Below, in pieces: positions 46,198 to 61,734 of a DNA stretch of 64,000 nt. Origin of the DNA: Diplosphaera chodatii (taxonomy: Eukaryota > Chlorophyta > Trebouxiophyceae > Prasiolales > Stichococcaceae); NCBI GenBank assembly GCA_032358165.1, contig JAALGY010000044.1, positions 744,001 through 808,000 on the forward strand, given 5' to 3'. The notes under the pieces were generated by a model. That model worked only from the letters and a program-made list of their open reading frames with translations. It had not been told where the DNA came from and ran no database searches. A program made the translations under genes and the position numbers. Each line of letters starts with the position of its first letter. Position 1 is the first letter of the stretch.

Positions 46198-48448
46198 TCA
46201 CAGTACCATCCAGTCTGCGTCATGGGACACCACATCGGCGCTGAGGTCCATGAAGGAGTCGCTGCAGTGGGACCAGTCGCCGTCGTCGCTGGCGCAGTCG
46301 GCGACGCCGGCTCTGCTTCCAGCTGCTGGTTGCGACAGCGGGGCCGCCGCCGCCGCATCTGTCGGCGCCGTTGGCTGCCCGCCGGCGGCAGCTGGAAGCA
46401 CCGAAGCCCCTTGTTCGAGGAGCTGCGAAACAGGAGTGCCGCCGGAGCCTTGCGGGGCTGCAGGGACTGCTGCCGTGGCGACTCCAGCGCTGCGGCTGCT
46501 GATTGTGGGCTGCATGGAAAGGTCTGTCGCCGACGCCGCCGCCGCCGTCGGACTGGCAGGCGGGGCAGCGTCGGCGGGCGTCATGGCCGCCGCCGCCGCC
46601 TGGTCGCCCAGCGGCGAGCGCGGCGACAGCATCAGCGCCTCGGCGGCGAGGCTGCTGACCTGCGGGCGGCGCACAACGCGTGATCAGAACACGCGGCTGT
46701 GAGTTGCAGCCGCACAGAGCGTGCGAGGGTTGCGCCTGCAGCACTGCTGACGCTTGTATCTGGGGAATTGCTGGACCTAGTTTGTAGGGCTGGCGAGTGC
46801 CCACGCCAGCCCTGAGGAGCAAGGCCTTGGCCTCTTGAGATGAGAGCAGGCTTGCCTGGCTCAGGGTCTTGCCCAGCCGTGACGTGGCGGCCGCCTTCAT
46901 GTCGGCCGCTGTGCTCCAGCGCAGCTGCTGACCTGGCGACGAAGCAAACGACGCGCATCAGCACTGCTGCAGGGTCGCTCTCGCCAAAACCACTGAGCCG
47001 GGAGCAAAGCCAACACAACCTGCCGTTCCAGCACGCTGCACAGGCCCAGGCGGGACGCATCACAAACCCGGGCTGCTGGTGCTGCCGGCGGCAACGCTCA
47101 TCCCAGCCGCCGTGCTGCTGCTGCGCTCAGACATTGCCCTGCTCATGCAGCCGCCGCCGCCGCCGCCGCTGCCGCCGGCACTGCCGGATCCGCTGCCGCT
47201 GCCCAGGAGCCTGCGCCGCAGCGCCGCCACGGCGGCAAAGTAGCGCTGCCAGAACTGCTCCTCGGACACGCGGCGCGGCACCAGCCGGAAGCGCAGCGCC
47301 TGCAGCGCCGCATCCTCCTGTGCACAGGCGCCAAAACTCTCAGATTTTTCCTTTTTTTCTGCTGCAGACGCTCAACACCAGGCCCTTCGTGACCATGTTG
47401 GCTGGTCAGCTGAGGCTGCACGATGAACGATAAATGTCGAGTGGACATGAACCCTTGTCTGGCGGTAACAGCACCGGCATCAGGCACCCTGGCACCTGCA
47501 GCGCGGCGCCCGCCGAGGCGTGCAGCTGCGGCGTCAGCACCGTGGCCAGGGCCGCAGGCGACTCACGCAGAAACACCTCCTTGTCCTGCAAACCAGTCGA
47601 CCGCGGGTCGTGACGCCAGCTGAGGCCGGTGTGCGCACGTACATGTGCCAGTTTGTCCGGAGGAACGTGGCAAGTGGAAGGACAGCTTTAGTCAGCAGTC
47701 AGCAGGGAATGGCTCGCCTGTGACAGCGCTAGCACCGCATCCCGCAGCGCCCTGCACGCAGTAAGAACTGCTGCTCAGTGAGTTGGCACTTCGGTAGCTG
47801 TTGTTGGCCACTCGCAGCCCGTCCATGGCGAGGTCAACAAAGGGGATGGCTGGCGTCGCCCAGTCAGCACATGTCCAGCTGCAGGTCTAGCTGACGTGCG
47901 GGCAGTGTATATCTGTAGTTGTTGTATACAACGGCCACCGTGTTGCGCAGTCAGCGCTGAGGCGCGCCCTGGCAGACAGACTGTCTGACCCTTGGGACAC
48001 ATCCACGGAAGCTGGCCAGCGTTGGGTCAGCAAACGGGTCGCGAACGCCGTCTGACCATGTGCAGACTTGGGCAACCATGTGCTATTGACACTGCATAGC
48101 TTTGGCAGACCGCTGCCGGCACAACGCGACGCACTCACTTTCGGACTTTTGGGGACAAGTCCGCCGCTACCCCAGCGGGAACGTCCCACGGCAGCGGTGC
48201 GGCGGCGTCCGCAGCGGCGGCGGCGTGCGTGGCGGCTGCCGACGCGTCTGTCACGCTCTCCAGCCAGCTCTGGCACTTCCACACCGCCTCCGTGAGCACT
48301 GCACACCGGGGGAGGGCAGTCTGAAAGGGGTGACGCCTGAGCCACAACACAGCCACTAGGGGCTACAGGACCTGTGCAGTCATGCATAATAACGCTCCGA
48401 AGGCTTGCGCATGGTCGCACCGTTGCCCGTGCTGAGCAGGACGTCCAT
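46198..48448 (-). CDS. BSD-domain protein
   Basis: BSD domains are three-helix modules found in TFIIH p62, synapse-associated and plant DOS2-like proteins; exact role here unknown. Phase-consistent exons: 48448-48421, 48298-48139, 47751-47718, 47585-47496, 47317-47068, 46932-46805, 46659-46198, giving 383 aa. The N-terminal helix is AVWKCQSWLESVTD; then FLRESPAALATVLTPQL; the BSD core is LQALRFRLVPRRVSEEQFWQRYFAAV with the conserved FW pair. A Gly/Ser linker and a Ser/Ala/Pro-rich tail follow, ending DLSADVVSHDADWMVL (acidic plus Trp). The tiny first exon (MDVLLSTGN) is a guess from phase. Intron 47717-47586 shows a GC donor (CAG|GCGAGC); an alternative GC donor at 46855 (AG|GCAAGC) would shorten the protein by 17 residues. 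Confidence 0.75.
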
Positions 48449-48974
48449 TGCCCACCCCGAAGTGGCACTTAACAGTGGCTGCTCACCGCTGAACACCCGA
48501 CAGGGCAGCCGCAACGACCGCTGGCTGGTCGCTCCAACTTCAGGATGTCGCCAAGCTGTGGCTGTGGGACTGGTGACAACGCCCTGACGCCGACGCTTGA
48601 CCTGCGATCTGCAGATTCTGCGCCGGGCACCCTGCAGCAGGTGGCAGCTGGCAGCTGCCTTTAGAGCTGCAAGCTCCAGTAGGGGAGATCGGGGTGCCTA
48701 TTGATAAAGGCAAACTCTGGCTGTGGTCACCCGGCGCTGCCCCAGGCACTTGCCCAAAACCGGGTTTGCTACTCTTGTGCTGCACGTCACGACTATTTAG
48801 CTGCTGCAAGCTCTTGTGTTGCACGTGCATCAGCAAGAGGAGCGCCTGCATCCGATGCTCCTCACTGATGTTTGATGCTGGTCTGACAGCATTTGACAAC
48901 TGTGCGCAAGCAAGCGCAGCCGTGATATGCTTGTGACTTACCCCTGAACCCTGTGTTGCCTACGAAGAAGCGCC
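48449..48974. promoter_or_regulatory. Divergent intergenic region (BSD gene / SLC25A44-like)
   Basis: About 525 bp between divergent starts. Short ORFs lack family resemblance. No specific promoter motif recognised. Confidence 0.4.
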
Positions 48975-51900
48975 ATGAGCGCCGCACCCCAGGAGATTGA
49001 TTGGCAGAGGTAGGGCGTCCGCCGTGTGCGCTGGCTGCAGAACCGCTCATGCGGCCAACTTGCGGCTGGGTGCTTGGTCCATGCATAATAGTGGTTTCTG
49101 CATAGCATTGTAGGATGGTAACACCCTAGATCACAGCTTTGGTGTATGTGACTGACGGCATTTGCAAAGGGTGCACTGTGCCACTGCAGGCTAGACAAAT
49201 CGAAATTCTTATGGGTTGGAGCAGGGCTGTTCTCGGTGAGACGTTTGCCTATGCGCACCGTCTCAGCATCTGGGACTGAAGCTGCACACACTGCCCCCGC
49301 CAGCTGGCAGGCGTCCCTGCAGCGACTGGCGCACATCGGCCCAGGCAGAGCGCATGTTCTCACTGCTGCCCGCAACCGCTGCAGGGCGTGACCACGGTGC
49401 TGTACCCGCTGTCGGTGGTGAAGACGCAGCAAATGGCCATCGCAGACGCGCCGCGGGGCCTGCGGGTGAGTGCCCAGCTGCTGAAGAACTTGAACATTCC
49501 GATGGCGCCGACTCTGCACGCGGGCAGTCTGCACTGACGGCGGCGCGCTCAAGGCGGCGGCCCGCACCAGCAGGAGGCCTGATGCAGGCAGCACATGTGC
49601 AGAGGCAGCAACGGCGGCAGCAGGGCTGACGGCAGCAGAAGCGACAGCAGATGCTCCACTCGAAAGCTGTGCACCAGCGTGGCATTGAGCGCACAAGACA
49701 GCGGCATAGACATGGGAAGCGCCTGGCTGCAGGGGGCGCAGGCGACGGCGGTGGCGATCGTGCGGGCGGACGGCATCCGGGGCCTGTACCGCGGCTTCGG
49801 CACCACCATCTTCGGGCTCGTCCCGGCGCGAGGGGTGAGTGAAGTCGAACGTGACGGTTATTGGCCACTTTTGCACCCTCTTGACGGTACACACGTACGT
49901 CCACCGCTATACAGGAACAGAGCTCATCGTATGGGGGACACCGCTGCTGCTGATGCTGGGGCACACTGCCAGCACATGCCAATCGCGCTGAGGCCCACGG
50001 CTGCCCCGCCGCAGATCTACCTGACGACGCTGGAGGCGGTGAAGGACGCGGTGGGGCGGCAGTGCGGGAAGCGGGGCTTCGGCGCGGCGGAGACGGCGGC
50101 GCTGGCCAGCAGCGTCGGCGGCGGCGTGGCCAGCCTGGCCACCCAGTCCGTCATCGTGCCCGTCGATGTGGTGAGGACCGTCTGTATTTCAGGGCTCAGT
50201 TTGTTCGGGGCGTCGGCCGCAGCTTTGCCTGGTCACACAGTATGTCATCGCCCTGGTAGAGGTGGTGTGGGAGTACAACGTTGATCGCTGCATGTCCAGC
50301 ACCACCACACGTTTCGTGTTACATGTTCGTGCTCCAGTTCGTCCGATGGGAAGGGTTGGTGCATGTTCAGCATCACAGCGCGGCGGGCCATACTCACGGT
50401 CAGCTCAAGCGAGGCATGCTGCTGCAGCTGCTGCTGCTGTGCTGCAGGTAATGCCAATCTGTGACCACTGTCGATGGATGCCGCAGGTCACGCAGCGGCT
50501 GATGGTCGCGGGCAGCAGCGCGCGCAGCAGCGCCGCGGGGCAGTCCGGGCGGCTCGACCCGGCGGCCGTCGCGCAGCGGGGGCGCCGGCTAAACGGGCTG
50601 CAGATGGCGCAGAAGATCGTCAGGTGCTGCGTCTGGATCCGACCTGTCGTCGTCGCGGCCACTTGTTATGTTGCGCAAACAGTCGCCGTGGCTTCAGAGC
50701 ACCGCTCGCGTGCTCCACCAATGCCTGCGTGGCGCTGTGTCAGGCGATTTTCCCGCGTCAGGCTCATGCACAGTCTTGTGCGTGCCGGTCCGGTGGTATT
50801 GGCAAACCAGGCTGTTGTGTGAGCACTCAAGTCGCCCTCCCACTACAGGGCGGAGGGCGTGCTGGGGCTGTACCGCGGCTTCGGGCTGTCCATCGTGACG
50901 TTCGTGCCCAGCAGCGCGCTGTGGTGGGGCGCCTACGGCGGCTACCAGAAGCTCATCTGGCAGCAGCTGGACCGCTGGTGGGACAATGAAGGCGCCGTCA
51001 TCACCGAGTTCAGCGGCAGCGACGGCAGCGGCGGCGCCAGCGGCAGCGGCATTGGGCCCCAGCGGCCCACATCCCAGGTAAGACTTCCTGCCAGCTCAGA
51101 CGCACGTGCTACATCCTTGGGACTTGGGCGCCATGGAGTTAACCGCCAGCAGCTCTGCAAGATCCCACCTAAGCAGAGGCCATTCAGTGGCCCGGTCAAG
51201 TCATTGCTGTTGAGTGGGTGCGACGTGGTAACCACTGCTGCGACCGGCTGCACACAAGCCGAGGCCACATCTTGGGCGTCTGCTGTGTGGCTCGTCGTGC
51301 GTTGTGTGAGGGGTGTGCGGCGCGGCTCAGCACGGCGGGGTGCCCAGCCGCAGGTGATGGGGGTGCAGACGCTGTCGGCGGTGTGCGCGGGGCTCACCTC
51401 CTCCGTCTTCACCAACCCGCTGGACGTCATCAAGACCCGGCTGCAGGTGAACAGCATGCGACACAATGCTTGCGCAGCACAGTGGTCGTCTGCGACCACG
51501 GTGGAAAGCGATTTGTGGAGGGTTCGGCTGCTTGCATGCCATCGCTGCTCCAGCTGCACTTGTCCCTGCCGATGCACAGCGTGCCTGGTAGCCTCACATG
51601 CAGGATGGGACTGTGCGTTGCTGCTTCGTCCTCATAGCCTTGGCATGGCAGCTGATCACAGGAAACTCCATGCTGTTCAAGTCTGATATGTTCAGTGCTC
51701 ACTCATCGCAGGTGACTGAGGGCGTGCCGGACGGCAAGAAGCCCACCTTAGCATCCACTCTGCGTGAGTCCCCTCCCCAAAGTTTGCCGTCTTCTGCTGA
51801 ATGTCAGTGTGCATCCGTAGTCGCCAGTCTGTCAGCACGGTACAGGCTAGCGGCTGCGGCGCTGCTACTTGGCACTGCTGATGCTAGTTTGATTGCTTTG

Positions 51901-52184
51901 CAGGCACGCTGCTGCAGTCAGACGGCATGTGGGGCTTGTGGCGGGGCGTTGGCCCCAGAATACTGTCCAGCATGCTGTGGTGAGTTTGACAGAAAGTTGC
52001 CGGAGGCATCGTCCACATGAGCGCGGAAGTGTATGCGTGTCGACAGTTTCGCTGTTCAGCATCCTCAACACGGCCTGATCATGCGTGTTCCTCGTCCTTG
52101 CTCAGGGGCTCCAGCATGGTGACGGCGTATGAGTACTTGAAGCGAGTCTGTGCGCTGCCTGACGAGGCCACCGCGCAAGATTGA
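48975..52184 (+). CDS. Mitochondrial carrier, SLC25A44-like
   Basis: Inner-membrane solute carrier; animal SLC25A44 imports branched-chain amino acids, substrate here unproven. Phase-consistent exons: 48975-49009, 49190-49235, 49385-49465, 49733-49834, 50015-50170, 50487-50623, 50849-51077, 51354-51446, 51712-51763, 51904-51979, 52106-52184, giving 361 aa. N-terminus IDWQRLDKSKFLWVGAGLFS runs into repeat 1 (YPLSVVKTQ), with GIRGLYRGFGTTIFGLVPAR; repeat 2 (IVPVDVV then QRLMV) with GVLGLYRGFGLSIVTFVPSS; repeat 3 (FTNPLDVIKTRLQ) with GMWGLWRGVGPRILSSMLWG and final YEYLKRVCALPD. Each repeat has the Px(D/S)xx(K/R) signature, with Ser in place of Asp in repeat 1 as in this subfamily. A Ser/Gly-rich loop of about 25 residues lies between repeats 2 and 3. 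Confidence 0.93.
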
Positions 52185-52385
52185 CGTCCATGGAACGTGT
52201 GCATTCGGGGTCCAGCATTCTTTGAACCGTGAGCTCGATTTGGGTCCTGTCCTGGTCATCACAACTGACACCTGCATGCTTTGTGTCACTGGCAACAATC
52301 GCATAGTAATTGGTTATCGCTGAGCAGCTGCATATGAGGTCTGGTCAAGTCGGAGGCCCGTTACTTGTGCATAGCAGCGTTTTGT

Positions 52386-52390
52386 TGTAA
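52386..52390 (+). terminator. Putative TGTAA poly(A) signal of the carrier gene
   Basis: TGTAA 200 bp past the carrier stop in the short convergent spacer (52185-52468) before the kinase gene. Nothing else was recognised in that spacer. Confidence 0.45.
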
Positions 52391-52468
52391 CTGCTACAGC
52401 TAGGCACGCACACGCAGCTGCCAACAAAGTTCCTCTGCACACGCTACTGACAGCAGTCACAACGCTCA

Positions 52469-56664
<4,196 letters not shown>

Positions 56665-57069
56665 TGGCCAGCTGCCATCCCGCGCAATTTCTCCGACATC
56701 CCCACCTGCGCATGCGCCACGTGGCGCGGCGCGTTCTTACTCTTGCAGTTGCCCATGATGGATCGTGATTGTTTTAAGACCGTATGGCTTGCCGACGAGG
56801 GCACCGAAGTGCAGGACGGTGCTTACCCTGCGGTGCTCTCAGCACAGCTTCCGCAGGAATCGTGCCTGCTCTCGAGAGCTTGAGCTGTGGGCCGAAGTAG
56901 AAATATGTTTGCGTTTCACGGTCTTAGCCACATTGATGCAGATTGCAGTTGCACGTACACACAGTGCGCTGGCGATTCTGCAGGTTTGAGACAACTTTCC
57001 AAGCCGATCTGAACTTTGGTCCCAGAGAACCTGGCCAGCTTGAGCATTGGATACCGGTAAACGTGTCAG
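56665..57069. promoter_or_regulatory. Divergent intergenic region (kinase / IST1)
   Basis: About 405 bp between divergent start codons; must contain both promoters. No further coding exon is needed on either side, because both first exons join their second exons in phase. Confidence 0.45.
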
Positions 57070-60000
57070 ATGTTGGGGTCGGGCTTCAACCAGAACAAAT
57101 GGTGGGCTGCGCCCTGATCTGGGCATGCACCAGTGGGCATCTTGCCATCTTTGGCCTGTCTCTGCGCTGCCTGCATGTGAGATGTGTCACGACAGTAGTG
57201 TGAAGCGGTGACCTAAACACTTCTTCCTCTGTGCCTGCAGCAAGACGCAGTGCCAGCTGTGCGCTGGGCGCATCCGCCTGATGCGCAACAAGCGCAACAT
57301 CCAGGTGGGGCCCGCGCTGGAGCTGCCAGGCGCATCTGCATACGCCTGCCTATTGGGCACAAATTGTCTGCAGTCAATGACATACGGTGATGCGCACTTG
57401 AGGCAGTGTGTTCCTTGTCAGCACCTTGTGAGGTTGGGGCAGATCGGGCCGCATGTCGCGCTGTATGATGTGCTGCACATACAGATGGCTGCTGAGTGCG
57501 GTGCTGCAGCTGAAGAACTCGCGCAAGGAGGTGGCCAACCTGCTGCGCACGGGCAAGGCGGAGAACGCGCGCATCCGAGTGGAGACGGTGATGCGGGAGG
57601 AGGCGATGCTGCAGGCGTATGACGGTGGGTTTTGGCAATTTGCAGCGGACCACTGCGCACACCAAAGCTCGCAATCCTGCAGAATGCAGATCTGGTGCAT
57701 GCTTACGTGTCTGTCAGATGCCAGGCAGGTGGCTGTGCAGTGACATGCAGTACGGCTTCTGCAGCATGCATACAGGTCCAGCTACGTGGGCGCCGGGGTG
57801 CATCATGTGCGCAAAACGTCTGGCTGACGACCCACGCTGTCGATGCGCTGCAGTGGTGGAGCTGTTCGTGGAGCTGCTGCAGGTGCGCGTTGCAATCGTG
57901 GACCGCAGCAAGGAGCTGCCGCCCGACATGACCGAGGTGCGGGGGCCCTGGAACTCTGTTTATCAATAGCGACGGAGGACTGATCAGGTGCCCATAAGCC
58001 GGCATCTCAGCGCCAACACTGTACCTTGTGCCACCTCAGCCTGGTAAGTACTGCACGGAGTGTCACTGACCGTTGAATTGTATGACAGAAGGGCACAGGG
58101 TCCCACGGTTTCTGCTGAACAGTTCGGTGTTGAATCCATGCAGGCCATCTCCAGTCTAATTTACGCGGCGGCGCGCGTCACGGATCTTCAGGAGCTGGGC
58201 GCCATCAAGGCACTGCTGGCGGCCAAGTTCGGGAAGGAGTACGCGGCGGAGGCGGCGTCGGACCACCTGTGTCGCAAGTGGCACGTCAACGACAACCTCA
58301 TCAGGTGCATTGGATCACACAATACCCCCCAACGCTGCTTGGACGGCTGTTGTCCAGCTCCGAGACCTTGCGCGCTTGGCCCGTGATGCGGTCCAAGAAC
58401 ACATGGCAGCACCCACGCGCGCACAGCCACGGCGCTCGCGCCTGATCTGCAGCCCCGAACCCCGCCCAAAACCCTGCCCCGAAACCCCGCCCAAAATCCT
58501 CCCGGCCCCGCGCCCGGCAGGTGGCTGAGCATCGAGGCGCCGACGCCGGAGGACAAGCTGGCGTGCCTGGCGGAGATCGCGGCGGAGCACGGGGTGGACT
58601 GGGCGCCCGAGGGCGGCGGCGGCCCCCCTGCAGCGAAGGCGTACCTCGCCGGCGACCGCACCTCCTACTCCGACCCGCTGTCGCCGCCGTCCGGCGGCTG
58701 GGGCGGCAGCAGCGGTGGGTTCTGGAACGGCAGATGCGAGTGCTTCTCCGGTCGCTCGCAGCCGGCAGCCCCAGTCCCGTGCATGATATGGGGTGTGCGG
58801 TGTCGCAGCACCACCCCTCGTAGCCATCCGCGTGCATTGGGGCTGCCCTCGTGTTGCTGTATTATAGGCGAGGCTCTCGGCAGCTGCCTGCACAGCGACA
58901 GCTTCTCTTTTGGGGCGTCCTTTGTCAGCGCCTACCAGCAGGAGCTCAAGATGCCCAGGATGTAGACACTTTATCGTCTACAGCCAGACCCTATACTTGA
59001 GGACCGCTGTTGCGGCGACAGTTGACCGTGCATCGCAGGCGGCGGGGCAGCGTCTTACGGCGGCTCGCACCCGGGCGGCGGCGCGGGCGTCACCAGCATC
59101 TACGACAGCGCGGGGCCCTTCGGCAGCGCGCAGCCGCCGGCCGCCCGCCGCGACGCCGCCAGCGGCATCGACTACGACAACGACTACACCAGCTCCGGTG
59201 CGGCAGGGCTAGGGGGCTCCACCAGGGTTTACTGCTAGGCTTCTTGCTGCTTGGGCGTGTGGGGACGGGACCCGGAGGTTGAATGGTATGCAACCAGGCA
59301 TAGATTGTGGTCCGTGCTCATGCAGCAGGCAGACGCACAGCAGGCGAGCAGCCGCCGAGCAGCAGCCGGGGCGGCGGCGGCGGCGATGGAGGCGGCGCGG
59401 GCGCCAGGTCAGATGCAGGAGCCGACTTCAGCTTCCAGCCGCCGAGCCGCAGGCGGCCGCAGCAGCCGCCGCCGCGGCAGCCGGCCAGCGGCGACAAAGA
59501 CGACGACGGGGTGGTCAGCTACCCCAAGGCGGGCTCCGCAGCGGACGGCGTGGTGGGCTACCCGCAGGCAGGCGGATCATCAGACCGCTTCGATGGTGAG
59601 AATTGTTGCCATTGCATGACGCTGTAGCCTGCGCATGCCATGCTGTCATGTGCTGTCGTGCCGGTCGTGTGTGAACTGTCCTAGTGAGCCGCACGTGGTC
59701 TGCCGGTACGCCGTGACCATGAAAACCCCTGGGTTGCCAACTACCTGCAGAGGCCGCGGAGTTTGCGAGGGAGCAGGGCGAGGGTGCGCAGCGGCAGCAG
59801 GGAGCAGGGGCAGCAGGAAGCAGCAGGAGCGCGCCGCCGCAGCACCAGCAGCTGTCGGACCAGGGCAGCGGCGGGAGCAGCGGCCAGTGGGCGCCGCCAC
59901 CCAGCCCTGGAGCAGGCCAGGTGTGTGCAACTCCCTGAGCTATGTGCCGCAATTGTGCAGCACAGGGTAATTCTTGCTGCAGCTGCTGTTGCAGTGCCCT

Positions 60001-60832
60001 GAGCAGCAGCTGTACATGGACGACTGGCCTTTTAGGTCTGCTGGGAGCTTTCCAACCCTGCACGGTGTGCTGCACAACATTAACCCACCCTGTGCAACAG
60101 GCTCCAGACAATGCAGCAAGTTCTGCAGCTCCACACCTGCTTGCAGGCCTTGCAGCCTGCTTTTGAATGCAACCTCAGGCTGTGAACGTGTATCTGCAGG
60201 GGACTGTATACCCTGAGCTGTACCAGGTGCTGGCTAGCACTGCCTCGCAGCATCCGCCAGCGACCTGCTGTTGATGCTCAACGACTGGCAGTGCTGTTGC
60301 AGGCCCACTGGATGCAGCCCAGCCGGTTGAGCCCACCTCAAAAGATGCACCAAGCAGTGGCTAGCCTGAGCGCCGCAGTTGGACTGCTGCACTTCGCAAG
60401 CTGAGCCTTCACTGATAAGTTGCCCATCTGCTGCAGGGGCGCAGCTTCCAGAGCCGCATCGACTCCGTCGGCAAGTGGAAGGCGCGGCGCGACAGCGGCG
60501 GCAGCGGCGGCGTCTCCCCTGCAGGGCCCAGCAACTCCCAGGGAGCCGATGGCTCAGGCGCTCAGGCACGTCGGCGCTGCTGATGTCCATGATCTGAAAC
60601 ACGGCACATGCAATGTGGCCACTGCACACAGCCTGTTGGACTGAGACGACCTTTACTACAGGGCGATGCATGGGCAAAGCGGCAGGCGGCCTACGATGCT
60701 GCCCCGGGGCCGCCCCCGAAGCCATCAGCCGGCCCGCCACCGCAGCCGAGCGCCCCGCCCGCAGGTCTGACCGTCGAACTGTTTTTCACGGACACCCTCT
60801 TTGGGCTGGTCTTGATGTCGAGCTGCTGTGAA

Positions 60833-60871
<39 letters not shown>

Positions 60872-61008
60872 CCTGCAACTGAGGGCTGACTGAATGGTGC
60901 GGTGCGTGTGCAGCTCCGGCACCACGGCAGCAGCAGCAGGGGGAGGAGCCAGCGGGCAACGAGCTGGACGACCTGCAGAAGCGCTTCGAGGCACTGAAGC
61001 AACGTTGA
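57070..61008 (+). CDS. IST1: IST1 homologue, ESCRT-III / VPS4 regulator
   Basis: Binds ESCRT-III and VPS4 and tunes multivesicular-body sorting. Phase-consistent exons: 57070-57101, 57241-57304, 57510-57624, 57854-57936, 58144-58304, 58521-58714, 59039-59197, 59344-59595, 59751-59920, 60437-60565, 60662-60764, 60914-61008, giving 518 aa. N-terminus MLGSGFNQNKCKTQC then RIRLMRNKR (IST1 family GFxASKCKT...RIKLLRNKR), KNSRKEVANLLRTGKAENAR, IRVETVMREEAMLQAYD, VVELFVELLQVRVAIV, LGAIKALLAAKFGKEYA, WLSIEAPTPEDKLACLAEIA. Residues from about 225 on are Gly/Ser/Pro/Gln-rich and disordered, with two SYPKAG / GYPQAG copies. The C-terminus ELDDLQKRFEALKQR matches the conserved plant IST1-like tail (DxLxxRFxALK). 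Intron 60566-60661 begins with GC (CAG|GCACGT). Confidence 0.92.
58452..58500. repeat. Two-copy 24/25-bp tandem repeat in an IST1 intron
   Basis: GCCCCGAACCCCGCCCAAAA plus CCCT is followed directly by a near-identical copy with one extra A and one C-to-T change. It sits close to the 3' splice site of the intron ending at 58520. Confidence 0.85.
60838..60866. repeat. (CTG)9 microsatellite in an IST1 intron
   Basis: Twenty-nine bases of uninterrupted CTG repeat in the last IST1 intron (60765-60913); the longest perfect trinucleotide run noticed in the window. Confidence 0.9.
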
Positions 61009-61734
61009 CCGGCGGGCAGCCCCGCAAGGGGCCTGTAGCAAATGCTCTGGCGTCGTGGATGTGCGGGATGCGATGCTGACAGCTGGACTCTTCAGATCAT
61101 GGTGGACTGAGCCATAGTGCCCTCTTGATTCCTCCAGCATGGGTAGCAGCAGTACCACATCATTGGTTACGTTCGAAAGCATCGGCCAGGCCAAGCTTTC
61201 GGCTCACCAAATGTTCTGTGCCAGCTTTACCAACGTCACGGAGTTCCATCCCATGCACTCTTTAGGCACATGACACCCAACGCTCCCTTCTAAAGACTGA
61301 GGAGCACCAGGTTACACAACGGCATAGTGCATCAAATGCCAATTGATGACGTGAAGGGCACTTCAGCCGGAATTTGGACAGCATACGTCAACCGGCGCAG
61401 GCTAGCAGGGAGCAAAGCGGCAACATATTCCCAACACCGGGCACGCTTGGATGATGCCTAGCCCTTGTAGTGATTCCACTATTGATCCAATCATTTCGAC
61501 AGCCTCAGAGTCAGCTAGCAGACCTAGCACGTAACATGCCAGCAAAGCAACTTGGATGCAAGCTCTGTGCGTCCCTCATATGCACACCTATAAAAGAGCC
61601 GGCGGCAAACTGAAGGGCGCCCTGATGCTGACTAAATCAGCCCGTGTGGACACTTCGAAGCTACAAACCAGGCAGTGTGGAAGTCGTCACTATGCCCCTG
61701 TATTCGGCTGTGATCTACGCGTACGGGTACGGGG
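61009..61734. other. Convergent intergenic region (IST1 / MACPF-like)
   Basis: About 725 bp, less GC-rich than the genes. TTACA at 61312-61316 is a possible minus-strand poly(A) signal. No coding segment or repeat recognised. Confidence 0.5.
61312..61316 (-). terminator. Putative TGTAA poly(A) signal of the MACPF-like gene
   Basis: TGTAA on the minus strand, about 420 bp beyond the stop at 61735; distance is long, so low confidence. Confidence 0.3.

Noticed and set aside
48938..49894. Minus-strand ORF (318 codons) overlapping the mitochondrial carrier.
   Set aside because: The plus strand carries phase-consistent carrier exons with all three signature motifs; the minus ORF is a shadow.
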